Of a stretch of DNA of 64,000 nt, positions 17,901 through 27,600 are shown in pieces. The stretch comes from DASRDR01 sp044867785 (GTDB lineage Bacteria; Methylomirabilota; Methylomirabilia; Rokubacteriales; DASRDR01). The notes beneath the pieces are model-generated. The model saw nothing but the letters and a program-made list of their open reading frames with translations. It made no database searches and had not been told where the DNA came from. Numbering within the stretch: position 1 is the first letter of the stretch; each line of letters opens with the position of its first letter. Where the stretch lies: positions 1-64,000 of the forward strand of contig JBIOVM010000185.1 of NCBI GenBank assembly GCA_044867785.1, in the 5' to 3' direction. The position numbers and the translations under genes are program-made.

Positions 17901-18299
17901 CTCCAGTCGCGGCTCAACACGAACCTGGCCGTGGCCTACTGCGCCCTCACGAACCGTTGCGAAGAGCAGGGTCTGGTCGCGGCCCAGACCGCCCTCGAGC
18001 TCGACCGCCAGCTCGGCCAGCTCGACCATCTGGCGGTGCCGCTGATCGTGCTGGGCCAGATCCAGCAGTGCCATGGCGACCCGGAATTGGCGCTCGGCCA
18101 CTACCGGGAGGCGCTGGCGCTCGTCGAGCAGATCGGCGAGCCCCAGCTCTTGTTCCCTTGCTACGATGGTCTGGCCACGCTCTACCTCGACCGCGGTGAC
18201 GAGACCCGGGCCGAGGAGTTCATGCAGAAGGCGCAGCAGGTCTGTGAGCGGGCCGGGCTGGATCCGGACTCCTTCGTCGTCCTGCCGTTCCTGGAATGA
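14940..18299 (+). CDS. zinc-ribbon / class III adenylate cyclase / AAA ATPase / TPR protein
   Basis: Large cytoplasmic signalling protein, 1119 residues. Two CxxC...CxxC zinc ribbons occupy residues 3-50 (CPGCGSAVQPDFAFCPKCGS and a second copy). A class III nucleotidyl cyclase domain spans about 105-285, with metal-binding Asp in VTVLFADLSGF and FVGDAVMAVFG and the TVNTASRL Asn/Arg pair. An AAA/ATPase-like module follows, with Walker A GEAGVGKS near 338 and a Walker B-like VLTVENLHWAD near 467. TPR-like helices fill residues 750-1100. ATG 14940 is preceded by TAGGAAG. Fourteen bases after its stop begins the selenocysteine redoxin gene, so redox sensing and cAMP-type output may share an operon. 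Confidence 0.92.
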   Translation: MTCPGCGSAVQPDFAFCPKCGSRLPATCPACDAACSPDFTFCPRCGARLRSESPKEGAAIGPAAAGPAAPATTAARGGLSPAPPAASRGRLPEGARPAVDHPAEGDRRLVTVLFADLSGFTALSERLDPEEVRALQTDLFRELSEAIERYDGFVEKFVGDAVMAVFGAPRAHEDDPERALHAALLMHERVSALNERWERRLGRALTLHVGVNTGPVVAGTIGSASGGAYAVTGDTVNTASRLQSAAGPAETFVSPSAQQLAEHAFLLSPAGEIAMKGKSQPFPVFRLKGPRGTRRSGRGLEALGLSAPMVGRAEELEQMVAAFDRMLRGRAQLVSLVGEAGVGKSRLLRECLASLEAGQRLGSVTVRHAVCSSLIEQPYSVFAAFFREAYNVAIGDPLDVARAKLTSGLTALGGSEEETATIASLLGHVLGIETADRFRHVEPEQLKRQIFLAIRRLVERRLQHGPLVLTVENLHWADAASVELLQVIADRLADQPLLVVATYRPSLELRGLATTRVAHTVLRLLPLAPVDSEALLAAYLGESIDVMPPPLRQLVLARAGGQPFYLEEILRGLIAGGVLVHREGRWARRAGAAADVPPTIHGLLLARVDRLPEGTRRALQEAAVLGPLFDAALLRQVASDPSDLGGTLERLEDGDFLEEAARPGGEGSARGDLHYRFTNTLLQEVAYQSLLLRRRTELHARAAHALEGAVGMRPTRLEDIEALARHWSLGGDRQKGASYLVAAGDWARGMYANEDAIHHYERALATLGESQASEPEMSGVRERLGDLLVPLGRRAAALDHYEAILASAAATGDSVTQARIQRKLAAMEWDAGDRPAAIARLRTGLELMEGQPEHIELAHLYQEMGRHAFRTGDNQGALSWAERALAQAERVASSLKSRGAPADAGAATAMAQAYNTLGVAEARMNRLRDAVGHIERSVAVAEAHDLMQAACRGYTNLGVLYSTLDPKRAIDTCVRGLETAKKIGDLGLQSRLNTNLAVAYCALTNRCEEQGLVAAQTALELDRQLGQLDHLAVPLIVLGQIQQCHGDPELALGHYREALALVEQIGEPQLLFPCYDGLATLYLDRGDETRAEEFMQKAQQVCERAGLDPDSFVVLPFLE

Positions 18300-18313
18300 G
18301 GAGAAAGGTATAC

Positions 18314-18964
18314 ATGGCCGCAACCGACGTGCGTCCGCCCGTGGCTCCCGGGGAACGGGCACCCGACATCGTGCTGCCGTCGGGTCACGGCGAGGGCACC
18401 GTGTCCCTCGCCGACTACCGGGGGAAGAGCCCGGTCCTGGTCGCCCTGTTCCGAGGGCTCTACTGACACTTCTGCCGGCGGCACGTCGTGCTGCTCAGCG
18501 CCACCGCCAAGAAGCTCGAAGCGGTCGGGGTCCGGACGCTCGGCGTGATGGCCACCAGCCCCGACCAGGCTCGGCTCTTCTTCCGCTTCCGGCCGCCGCG
18601 GATCCCCATCGGCTGCGATCCGGACCTCGCGACGCATCGGGCGTACGGCGTGCCCAACGTGGCCGTGACACCGGAGTTGTGGCAAGCCGTTCAGGCCGCC
18701 GCCGTCGACGAGCTCCGCGGCATGGGGCAGGAGGTTCCGGACGCCGCGGCGTACGAGACCTTCGGACGGCTCGACGGCTACACGCGGACCGAGGGTGACA
18801 TGGCCGACTTCGAGCGTCACCGTGCCCAGCGCACGGGGCAGTTTCTGGTGGACCGGGCCGGGTTCGTCCGGTGGATGAACATCGAGGGCGCCCCGGGTCA
18901 CACCGGTGTGGACCAAATGCCCTCCGACGAGCAGCTGCTGGCCGCCGCCGCCCGGGCGCTCTGA
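18314..18964 (+). CDS. selenocysteine-containing peroxiredoxin-like protein (UxxC), in-frame TGA
   Basis: Thioredoxin-fold, AhpC/TSA-like protein of 216 residues if the TGA at 18464-18466 is read as selenocysteine 51. The reading frame is open on both sides. The upstream half (GERAPDIVLPSGHGEGTVSL, then ALFRGLY) and the downstream half (HFCRRHVVLL onward) align end to end with the next gene, where the TGA position holds the first Cys of CAFC. The active site is therefore U-H-F-C. A 7-bp stem with a GUC loop sits 11 bases after the TGA, as expected for a bacterial SECIS. The ATG at 18314 follows GAGGAGAAAGG. Without Sec insertion only a 50-residue stub would be made. Sequence and context argue for a real selenoprotein; a nonsense mutation is the alternative. 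Confidence 0.87.
18464..18466 (+). other. TGA codon predicted to encode selenocysteine
   Basis: In-frame TGA at the resolving/peroxidatic position of a redoxin. The adjacent paralogue has TGC-type cysteine at the aligned position (GLSCAFCRR against GLY-U-HFCRR). Confidence 0.85.
18478..18494 (+). promoter_or_regulatory. candidate bacterial SECIS element
   Basis: Stem GCGGCAC (18478-18484) pairs fully with GTGCTGC (18488-18494), including one G-U pair, around a 3-base loop GUC (18485-18487). The loop begins 19 bases after the TGA, within the 16-37 base window known for bacterial SECIS, and has the required G in the first loop positions. It lies inside the coding sequence, as bacterial SECIS elements do. 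Confidence 0.75.
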
Positions 18965-18967
18965 GGA

Positions 18968-19612
18968 ATGGACGAGTCTCATGCGCTGCGGCCCCCGCTC
19001 AGGCCGGGAGAGCGGGCGCCGGACTTCGCACTGCCTCGGGCGGACCGCGAGGGGGTCGTGTCGTTGGCGGACTACCAGGGCAGGGGCCCGCTGTTCTTGG
19101 GGCTCTTCCGTGGACTCTCCTGCGCGTTTTGCCGCCGCGCGATCGCGCAGCTCGACGTGACCGGTGATCGACTGCGGGCGCTCGGGGTCGAAACCCTCGG
19201 GATCGTCGCCACCACTCCGGAGAACGCACGGCTCTACTTCCGCTATCGTCCCGCCCGCCTGTCGTTGGCGGCTGACCCCGAGCTCGGCACGCACCGCGCG
19301 TACGGCCTCCCCAGGGTCGAGCTGCCCTGGGAGGCCGTTCAGTCCACGCGCGTGAATCCGACGGGCGAGCTGCCAGTGCCGTTGCCGGTCGGGGAAGCGG
19401 TCAAGGCGTTGACCAGGCTCGATGGGTTCCGGCCGACGGATATCGACCGGGAAGACACGCAACGAGCGTGGAGCCAATCGGCCGGCGAGTTCCTGATCGA
19501 CCGAAGCGGCATCGTCCGGTGGGCCTTCGTCGAGTACGCCACCGGAGATCTGACGGACATCGGGAAGTTCCCGGCGGACGAGGAGATCCTGGCCGTCGCG
19601 CGGGCGCTCTGA
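18968..19612 (+). CDS. peroxiredoxin-like protein, cysteine paralogue (CxxC)
   Basis: AhpC/TSA-like thioredoxin-fold protein, 214 residues, with Cys52-Ala-Phe-Cys55 in GLFRGLSCAFCRRAI. It is a tandem duplicate of the preceding Sec protein: GERAPDF, VSLADYQG, ARLYFRYRPARL, THRAYGLP and FLIDRSGIVRW are shared block by block. No signal peptide. Three bases separate it from the Sec gene. Presumably a thiol oxidoreductase or peroxidase working with, or as a back-up for, the Sec form when selenium is short; that division of labour is inference. Confidence 0.9.
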   Translation: MDESHALRPPLRPGERAPDFALPRADREGVVSLADYQGRGPLFLGLFRGLSCAFCRRAIAQLDVTGDRLRALGVETLGIVATTPENARLYFRYRPARLSLAADPELGTHRAYGLPRVELPWEAVQSTRVNPTGELPVPLPVGEAVKALTRLDGFRPTDIDREDTQRAWSQSAGEFLIDRSGIVRWAFVEYATGDLTDIGKFPADEEILAVARAL

Positions 19613-19684
19613 CGCGCGGCTACCGGAGTCGCACGGCTCGGCCTCTTAGTCTTCCGTATCGCGCGAGCGGACCGAGGTCGGCGA

Positions 19685-21283
19685 TCAGCCGGCTGGCTTG
19701 AGCGCGACGACGTTGAGGGTCGGGACGGGCCGCGTGAGCCCGCGGAGGGACAGCGCGCCGACCTCCTCGACGTCGACGAACGCCTCGACGGCCGCGGCGA
19801 CGCGGGACGTGATCAGGACTTGCCCGCCCTGCGCTTCGGCGCAGAGCCGCGCGGCCAGGTTGGTCACGGTGCCGATGGCGCCGTAGTCCCAGCGGCCCTC
19901 GAAGCCGATGGCGCCGATCGTCGCGTAGCCCTGGGCGATCCCGACGCCGAGATCGAGCTCGTAGCCGCGCTTCCGCCAGCCGGCCCGGAGCTCCCGGACG
20001 CGGTCGCGCATCACCACCGCCATCAGGACGGCGCGCTCGGCCGGATTGTCGACCGGCACCGGGTCGTTGAAGAAGACCATCATCCCGTCGCCCGTGAAGC
20101 GCTCGAGCGTGCCCTCGTGCTCGAGGATGAGCCTGCCCATCGCCTCGTGGTACTCGCGGAGGACGCTCATCACCTCTTCCGGCTCCGCCGTCTCGGCGAA
20201 CGCGGTGAAGCCTCGCAGGTCCAGAAACACGACGGTGACCTCCCGCCGGTGCGTGCGGAGCGGGTCGTCGGTGCCGCCGGCCACGATCAGCTCGGCGAGC
20301 TGCGGCGAGAAGAAGCGCTTCAGCCGGCCGAGGCGCTCGACCTGGGCGACCTGCTCCGCCACGCGCCGCTCGAGGGTGCGGTTCCACTCGGCCAGCGCGA
20401 GGGCGTGCTGGGCCTCCTGGTCCTGGAGGCGTTTCTTCTCGAGGCACGCGCCGATCCGGGCCCGGAGCAGCACGGGATCGTACGGCTTGGGAAGATAGTC
20501 GTCCGCCCCCAGCTCGATCGCGCGGACGACGCTGGCCGTCTCGTCGAGGGCCGAGATCATCAGGACCGGGATGTGCCGCCGCTCCGGGTCCTGCTTGAGG
20601 CGCGCCAGCACGGTGGGCCCGTCGAGGTCCGGCATCATGACGTCGAGGAGGATCAGGTCGACCGACTCCGTCTGGACGAGGGAGAGCGCCTCGGCGCCGC
20701 CGGCGGCCATCCGCACCCGATGGCCGTCCCGCGTGAGGCGCCGCGCCAGGAGCTCGCGGTTCTCCCGGTCGTCGTCGACCACCAGGATCGCGGCCGGTGC
20801 TTCCGCCGGCTCCCGCCGGGAGGTCCGACCCCCGCCGCCGGCCTCCGCGCTCGGCATGGCGACGTCCGCCAGCGTCGTCCCGGAATGGCCCGCGTCCTTC
20901 GTCCAGTCCGAGACGAGCGACCGGAGCCGCGACACCGCGGTGCCGATGCGCTCGGCGTCCGCCGAGACCGTTCCGGCAGCGTCCTCCGCCGCCAGCCGGA
21001 CGAGGCGGCTCACCGCCTGATCGAGCCGGTCGAGCGGCGCCGCGATCTCTACGGCGAGGCGGGCCACGTCCACGCCGCCCGTCTCGACCCGCGCCGGAGC
21101 GAGCGATTCCTCCACGACGGCGAGGAGCGCGCGCCCCTCGCTGTGGACGCCGCGGACCACCGCGGGCAGCGCCCCGGTTTCGCCGGCATCCTCGAGGAGG
21201 ATCTCGCTGTAGCCGAGGATGTGGTTGAGCGGCGTCCTGAGCTCGTGACGGAGGTGGGCCAGGCTCGTCGGCTTCGGCGTCAT
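19685..21283 (-). CDS. DHp (HisKA) - receiver - adenylate cyclase signalling protein
   Basis: 532 residues. The N-terminus is a HisKA-like phosphoacceptor helix with His13 in LRHELRTPLNHILGYSEIL, but no HATPase domain follows. A receiver domain at about 170-285 has ILVVDDD and phospho-Asp in LILLDVMMPDLDG. A coiled segment leads to a class III cyclase with metal-binding Asp in VTVVFLDLRGF and FTGDGMMVFF and the GTVTNLAARL motif. No membrane segments. It overlaps the stand-alone receiver gene by ATGA and is probably the output of the phosphorelay started by the giant kinase: kinase, receiver, His domain and receiver controlling cyclic-nucleotide synthesis. Confidence 0.92.
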   Translation of the reverse strand: MTPKPTSLAHLRHELRTPLNHILGYSEILLEDAGETGALPAVVRGVHSEGRALLAVVEESLAPARVETGGVDVARLAVEIAAPLDRLDQAVSRLVRLAAEDAAGTVSADAERIGTAVSRLRSLVSDWTKDAGHSGTTLADVAMPSAEAGGGGRTSRREPAEAPAAILVVDDDRENRELLARRLTRDGHRVRMAAGGAEALSLVQTESVDLILLDVMMPDLDGPTVLARLKQDPERRHIPVLMISALDETASVVRAIELGADDYLPKPYDPVLLRARIGACLEKKRLQDQEAQHALALAEWNRTLERRVAEQVAQVERLGRLKRFFSPQLAELIVAGGTDDPLRTHRREVTVVFLDLRGFTAFAETAEPEEVMSVLREYHEAMGRLILEHEGTLERFTGDGMMVFFNDPVPVDNPAERAVLMAVVMRDRVRELRAGWRKRGYELDLGVGIAQGYATIGAIGFEGRWDYGAIGTVTNLAARLCAEAQGGQVLITSRVAAAVEAFVDVEEVGALSLRGLTRPVPTLNVVALKPAG

Positions 21284-21645
21284 CGCGCCAGAAGCGCCTC
21301 GATCTTCCCGAGGAGCCGCTCGAGCTCGATCGGCTTCGTGTCGAAGTCGTCGCAGCCCGCGGCCAGGGCTTTCTCGCGGTCACCGGCCATGGCGTGCGCC
21401 GTGAGGGCGATCACCGGGATCGACCGAGTGACGGGATCCGCGCGGAGCGCCCGCGTCGCCTCCCAGCCGTCGAGCACCGGGAGGCTCATGTCCATGAGGA
21501 CGAGGGCGGGCGTCTGCGCCCGCGCCTTCGTCACCCCGTCCTGGCCGTCCACCGCGATGATCACCTCGTACCCGCGCTTGAGCAGGCGGCGCGAGAGCAT
21601 GTCGCGATTCATCTCGTTGTCCTCGACCAGGAGGATCCTCGGCAT
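21280..21645 (-). CDS. single-domain response regulator
   Basis: CheY-like receiver of 121 residues with no output domain. Acidic pocket in ILLVEDNEMNRDM, phospho-Asp in LVLMDMSLPVLDGWE, Thr/Ser switch in IALTAHAM and conserved Lys in FDTKPIELERL. Starts one base inside the stop of the giant kinase (TGATG) and ends in an ATGA overlap with the cyclase gene, so the three proteins are translated as a set. Likely a phosphate shuttle between the kinase and the HisKA-cyclase protein. Confidence 0.93.
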   Translation of the reverse strand: MPRILLVEDNEMNRDMLSRRLLKRGYEVIIAVDGQDGVTKARAQTPALVLMDMSLPVLDGWEATRALRADPVTRSIPVIALTAHAMAGDREKALAAGCDDFDTKPIELERLLGKIEALLAR

Positions 21646-24600
21646 CAGCGTCTCCTCGCTCGCCCCGCCGACGTCGCCACGAGGTCGCGCACCTCGCCGA
21701 GCAGGACGTCGCGGCTGAGCGCGCCCTTCTGGAGAACGCTCGCCACGTAGCCGTTCAGGCGCTCGTGGTCGGACGGGGAGAGGTCCTTCGCCGTGATGAC
21801 CACGACGGGCAGGGCGCGCCAGGCCGCCTCCGCGCGGACGGCGGCGACGAAGTCGAATCCGTCCATCTCCGGCATCATGAGATCGAGCAGGATCACGCCG
21901 GGCACGGTGTCGCGGAGCCGGGCCAGCGCGGCGCGCCCGTTCTCGGCCTCGACCACCGAGTAGCCCTCGCGCTCGAGGACCCGTCGCGCGAGGTCCCGGA
22001 AGTCCGCGTCGTCGTCGACCACGAGGACCGGAAGGTCCCGCCGGTAGCGGGCGAGCACGGCCACGAGCCGCTCCCGGTCGATCGGCTTCGTGAGGTAGTC
22101 GGCGGCGCCCAGCGCATAGCCGAGGTTCCGGTCGTCCAGCATCGTGAGCATCACCACGGGGATCTCGGCCAGCCCGGCGTCCGCCTTCAGCGCCGCCAGC
22201 ACCGACCAGCCGTCCATGCCGGGCATGAGGACGTCGAGCGTGATCACGTCCGGCTGGAGAGTCCGGGCGAGGTGGAGGCCCTCTTCGCCGCCGCCGGCGC
22301 CTACCACCCGGAAGCCTTCCTTGCCCAGGAACCGCGCCATGAGGTCGCGCACCGCGGCGTCGTCGTCGATCACCAGCACGGTGCTGGCGCCGGCCGCCAC
22401 CGCATCGCGCCCGGTCGGCGGCAGGGCATCCTTCGTCGCGTCCCGCACCTCGGCCGGCAGACGGATCGTGAACGTGCTCCCGCGCCCCGTCTCGCTCGCG
22501 ACGGTGATGTCGCCGCCCATCATCCGGCAGAGCCGCCGGGACAGCGCCAGCCCGAGTCCCGTCCCGCCGTAGCGGCGGGTCGTCGACGCGTCGGCCTGCC
22601 CGAACTCCTCGAAGAGCCGCGCCGTCTGCTCCGGCGTCATGCCGATCCCCGTGTCGCTGACGGTGAAGACGAGGGCGTCGCCGTTCACGGCCGGTTCCCG
22701 CGTGGTCTCCAGGGCGACGAGGCCGCGCTCGGTGAACTTGCAGGCGTTCGACAGGAGGTTGAAGAGCGCCTGGCGGAGCTTGGTCACATCCGCGCGCATC
22801 GTCCCGATGTCGGGAGCGCACCGGATCTCCAGTCGATTCGCGTTCTTCTGAGCCAGGGGCTCGAGGACGGCCGCGACATCTCGCACGAGCGGTGCCACCT
22901 CGAAGGATTCCAGGTAGAGCTCCATCTTCCCGGCCTCGATCTTGGAGAGGTCGAGGACGGCGTTGATGAGCTCGAGCAGATGCTTGCCGGCCGCGTTGAT
23001 CCGCTGGAGGTCGGGGACGAAGTCGGCGGCGTGCTGGTCCCGGGCCTCCTCCTGGAGCATCTCGCTGTAGCCGATGATCGCGTTGAGCGGCGTCCGGAGC
23101 TCGTGCGACATGTTGGCCAGGAACTCCGACTTGTGGCGGCTCGCGACCTCGAGCTCCCGGCTCTTCGCCTCGAGCTCGCGAAACAGGCTGGCGTTCTGGA
23201 GCGCCAGCGCGGACTGACCGGCGAAGGTCTGGAGGAGGTTCACGACCTCGTCCGGGAACAGCCCGACCGCCTGGCGCCATACCGTCAGCACGCCCAGGAT
23301 CCGCTGCTCGGACAGCAGCGGCACCGCCAGGACCGAGCGGTAGCCGAGGCCGAGGAGGACCGCCCGGATCCTGGTCGCGCTGTACGCTTGGTCGTCGCCG
23401 ATGTCGGGCAGCTGGAAGGGCTCGCGCCGGAGGGCCGCCTGGCCCGTCGCGCCCTCCCCGAGCCGGATCGGATCGGCGCGCAGCGCCTCGACGAGCTCCG
23501 CCTCCATCCGGTGGCTCGCCTGGAGCCGGAACGTCTGGGTCGCCTCGGCGTATTCGTAGACCACGCCTCCGGCCGCGCCGGCGAGCTGGACCGCGCGACT
23601 CACGATCGTGGAGAGGACGGTCGGAAGGTCGAGTGTGGAGCTGACCGTCCGGCTCACGGCGCTCAAGGCCTGCAGCTCCTCGACCGAGCGCGTGAGATCT
23701 CGAGTCCGGGCTTGGAGCTCCGTCAACAGACGCACGTTCTCGGTGGCGATGACCGCCTGGTCGGCGAACATCTGGAGGAGGGCGACCTCGGCGTCGGAGA
23801 AGGGGAGGACCTCCCGGCGGGAGACGACTATGGCCCCCACGGGCCGGCCGTCCTTCAGCATCGGCACCGCGACGTACGAGCGGTGGCCCATTACCTTCGA
23901 GAAGCGCCGCGACTCCGGGTGCACGTCCGAGCCTTCCCGCATGTCCCGGATCCGGAGGACGCGGCCCTCGGTGATGGCCACCGCGACCATGCTCCGCCGC
24001 TCCTCGGCCCGCATCGGGTACCGCTCCGCGAAGGCCTCGACGCCCTCCGGCGACACGTTATGAAGGGCCCGCGTGTGGATCCACTCGCCGTCGAACGAGA
24101 ACAGCACGCTGTAGAAGCCGTTACACAGTCGAACGGAATTGCGGACGATCGCCTCGAATACCGGCTGCGCGTCCATCTGCGCCCCGCTGATCGCCCGGAG
24201 GATCTCGCTGGTGGCCGTCTGCTGCTCGAGCGCCTCGGAGAGGTCGCGATTCCGCGCCTCCAGCTCCGTGAAGAGGCGCACGTTCTCGACGGCGATGACG
24301 GCCTGGTCGGCGAACGTCTTGACCAAGGCGATCTGGCTGTCGGAGAAGGGCTCGGGTTCGGCCCGCGAGATCCGGATCGCCCCGATCGGTGCTCCCTCGC
24401 GAAGCAAAGGCACCGCGAGGGCGGAGCGATAGCCGATCGCGTCCGCCACACTCACGAACCTGAAGTCGGGCTCCTTCGTGACATCGGGCACGTGGACGAC
24501 GGCTCGGTCCAGGATCGCCCGGCCCACCCAGGTCTCGCGGGTCGCGCCCATGGGGAACATCCGCTGGATCGCCGCGAGCCCGTCCGCGCTGAGGTTGTGG

Positions 24601-27600
24601 TGGGCCACCAGACTCATCATGTCGCCGTCGAACTGGTAGAGCGCCCCAAACAGTCCATGACAGAGCCGTACACTGCTCCGCACGATCGCCTCGAACACCG
24701 GCTGGACGTCGGTCGGAGAGCTACTGATGACGCGCAGGATCTCGCTGGTGGCGGTCTGCTGCTCGAGCGCCTCGGAGAGGTCGCGGTTCCGCGCCTCCAG
24801 TTCCTGGAAGAGGCGGACGTTCTCGACGGCGATGACGGCCTGGTCGGCGAAGGTCTTGAGCAATGCGATTTCTCTATCCGAGAACGGACGTGCCTTCCCG
24901 TCCAACGCGCGCCGGCCCACCCCGATAGCTCCGATGGGGTTCCCCTCCCGGAGCATCGGCACGCCGAGAATGCTCCGATAACCCAGGACTCGCGCGAGCT
25001 GTCGAGAAGCCGGCGCGACCTCCAAGTCATCGTCCACGTCCGGTACATGAATGGCCGTCCGATCGAGGATCGACCGGGCGACCAGGCTGTCCCGACTGGG
25101 TCGCAACGGATACACGCTGCTGAACAGCTCGGATGCTTCAGGCGTGATGCTCTGGTGATGGGCCACGGCGTGGATCAGATCGCCGTCGAACCGGAAGACC
25201 GTCGTGAACACACCATCGCATAGTCGCATGACGCTCTGGACGATCGTGTCGAAGACCGGCTGGACGTCGGTCGGAGAGCTGGAGATGACGCGCAGGATCT
25301 CGCTGGTCGCCGTCTGCTGCTCGAGGGCCTCGGTGAGGTCGCGGTTGCGAACTTCCAGCTCCTGGAAAAGGCGGACGTTCTCGATGGCGATGACGGCCTG
25401 GTCGGCGAAGGTCGTCACCAGCTCGATCTGCTTGTCGGTGAAGGGTCGGGCCTCGATTCGCATGAGGACGATGACGCCCACGACGGTGGATTCCCGCAGC
25501 ATGGGGACGGCCAAGTTCGTGCGGGTCTCCGCCCCCCGCTGGCCCGCCCATCGGTATTCCGGGTCCGCCGTGTAGTCGGGGATGTGCACGACCCGCCGGT
25601 CGAGGACGGCCCGCCCCGTCGCGGACCCGCGATCCAGCCCGATCGGGTTCCGCTTGGTGATCTCGAGATACTCCGGGCTCGCGCCGTAGGCGGCGACCAC
25701 GCGATAGAGCGACTCCTCCTGTCGGTAGATGAACCCAAGGTCCGCGCTGCACAGTCTGGCGGCGCTCTCGATGAGGGTCTCCAGCACGGGCTGGAGGTCG
25801 AACGTCGAGCGGCTGATCACCTTCAGGACTTCGCTCGTCGCCGTCTGCTGCTCGAGGGCCTCGGTGAGGTCGCGGTTGCGGGCCTCGAGCTCGGTGAAGA
25901 GGCGGACGTTTTCGATGGCGATGACGGCCTGATCGGCGAAGGTTTTCAGCAGCTCGATCTGTCGTTCCGAGAACGGCCCCGCCTGCGCCCGGGTGACCAG
26001 GATCGTCCCGATCGGGTGGCCCTCGCGCAGCAACGGGGCGGCGAGTCCGCTGCGCCAGCCTCCGGCCAGCGCGATGTCCCCGAGGTACTCGGAATCTTCC
26101 AGAACGTCGGGAAGATGGGCAACGGCTCGGGTGAGGATCGCTCGCCCCGTCAGTTGCTGGCGGGTTGGCCGCATCGGATACAGGCGCTCTACGGCGGCCA
26201 GCGCGGCAGGCGTGTAGTTATGGTGGGCAGTGGTGCGGTGCACCATCTCACCGTCGAACATGTTGACGGCGCCGAATAGACCGTCGCAGAGTCGCACCGC
26301 GCTTCGCACGATCGTGTCGAAGACCGGCTGGACGTCGGTCGGCGAGCTGCTGATCACGCGGAGGATTTCGCCGGTGGCCGTCTGCTGCTCCAGCGCCTCG
26401 GTGAGGTCGCGGTTGCGAGCTTCCAGCTCCGTGAAGAGGCGGACGTTCTCGATGGCGATGACGGCCTGATCGGCGAAGGTCTTGAGCAGCTCGACTTGCT
26501 TGTCCGAGAACGGGCTGACTTCCGCCCGCGCGACCGTGATGGCGCCGATCGACGTCCCCCCCCGGACCATGGGTACCGAAAGCACGGTGTGGAAGCCCCC
26601 CTGCACGATGCTCGGAGCGGCGTATTCAGGATCGGCGGCGAGGTCCGGCACGTGCACTACGTCGCCGGCGAGGATTGCGCGCGCGGTCACGGTGTCCCGC
26701 GACGGAGGCCTCGGAAAGGCCTGCCGGACACTCTGAAGGGCGTCCACGCTCCAGTTGTGATAGGCGGCGAGATGGATCAGGGTGCCGTCGAACCGGAACA
26801 AGCCACCGTTCGTCGCGCTGCACAGGGTCGTGGCGCGGCGGATGATCGTGTCGAAGACCGGCTGGACGTCGGTGGGGGAGCTGGAGATGACGCGCAGGAT
26901 CTCGCTGGTCGCCGTCTGCTGTTCGAGGGCCTCGGTGAGGTCGCGGTTGCGCGCCTCGAGCTCCGTGAACAGGCGGACGTTCTCGATGGCGATGACCGCC
27001 TGGTCGGCGAAGGTGATCACGAGCTCGATCTGCCTGTCGGTGAAGGGCCGGACCTCGGTCTGCCGAATCACGAGGACGCCGATGACGGTACCTTCCCTGA
27101 GCATCGGCACGGCGAGAATCGTGCGGACGGGTAGGCCCTGACCTGCCGCCCAGCTGTACTCGGGATCCTCCAAGACATCGGGTATGTGAATGGCCCGGCG
27201 CTCGATGGCTGCCCTACCAGTCGCGGAATCCCGGCCGGAACGGATTGGGTTGTTCTGGATGGTCTGGATATGCGCCTGCGAGAATCCGTAGGCCACCACC
27301 ATTCGGTAGAGGTCTCCGTCCGGCCTGTAGATCGCGCCCTTGTCGCCGCCGCCAAGCCTCACCGCGCTCTCGATCAGGGTCTCCAGCACGGGCTGGAGGT
27401 CGAACGCCGACCGGCTGATGACCTTTAGCACCTCGCTGGTCGCGGTCTGCTGCTCGAGGGATTCGGTGAGGTCGCGGTTCCGCGCCTCGAGCTCGGTGAA
27501 GAGGCGCACGTTCTCGATCGCGATCGCCGCCTGGTCGGCGAAGGTTTCGAGCAACGCGATCTGGCTGTCGGTGAACGGGCGAACCTCGTGTCGGTTGACG

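Noticed and set aside
18464..18466. TGA as an ordinary nonsense mutation making a pseudogene
   Set aside because: It falls exactly on the redox cysteine position, the rest of the frame is intact and conserved, and a SECIS-like stem-loop follows. A random stop would be unlikely to meet all three.
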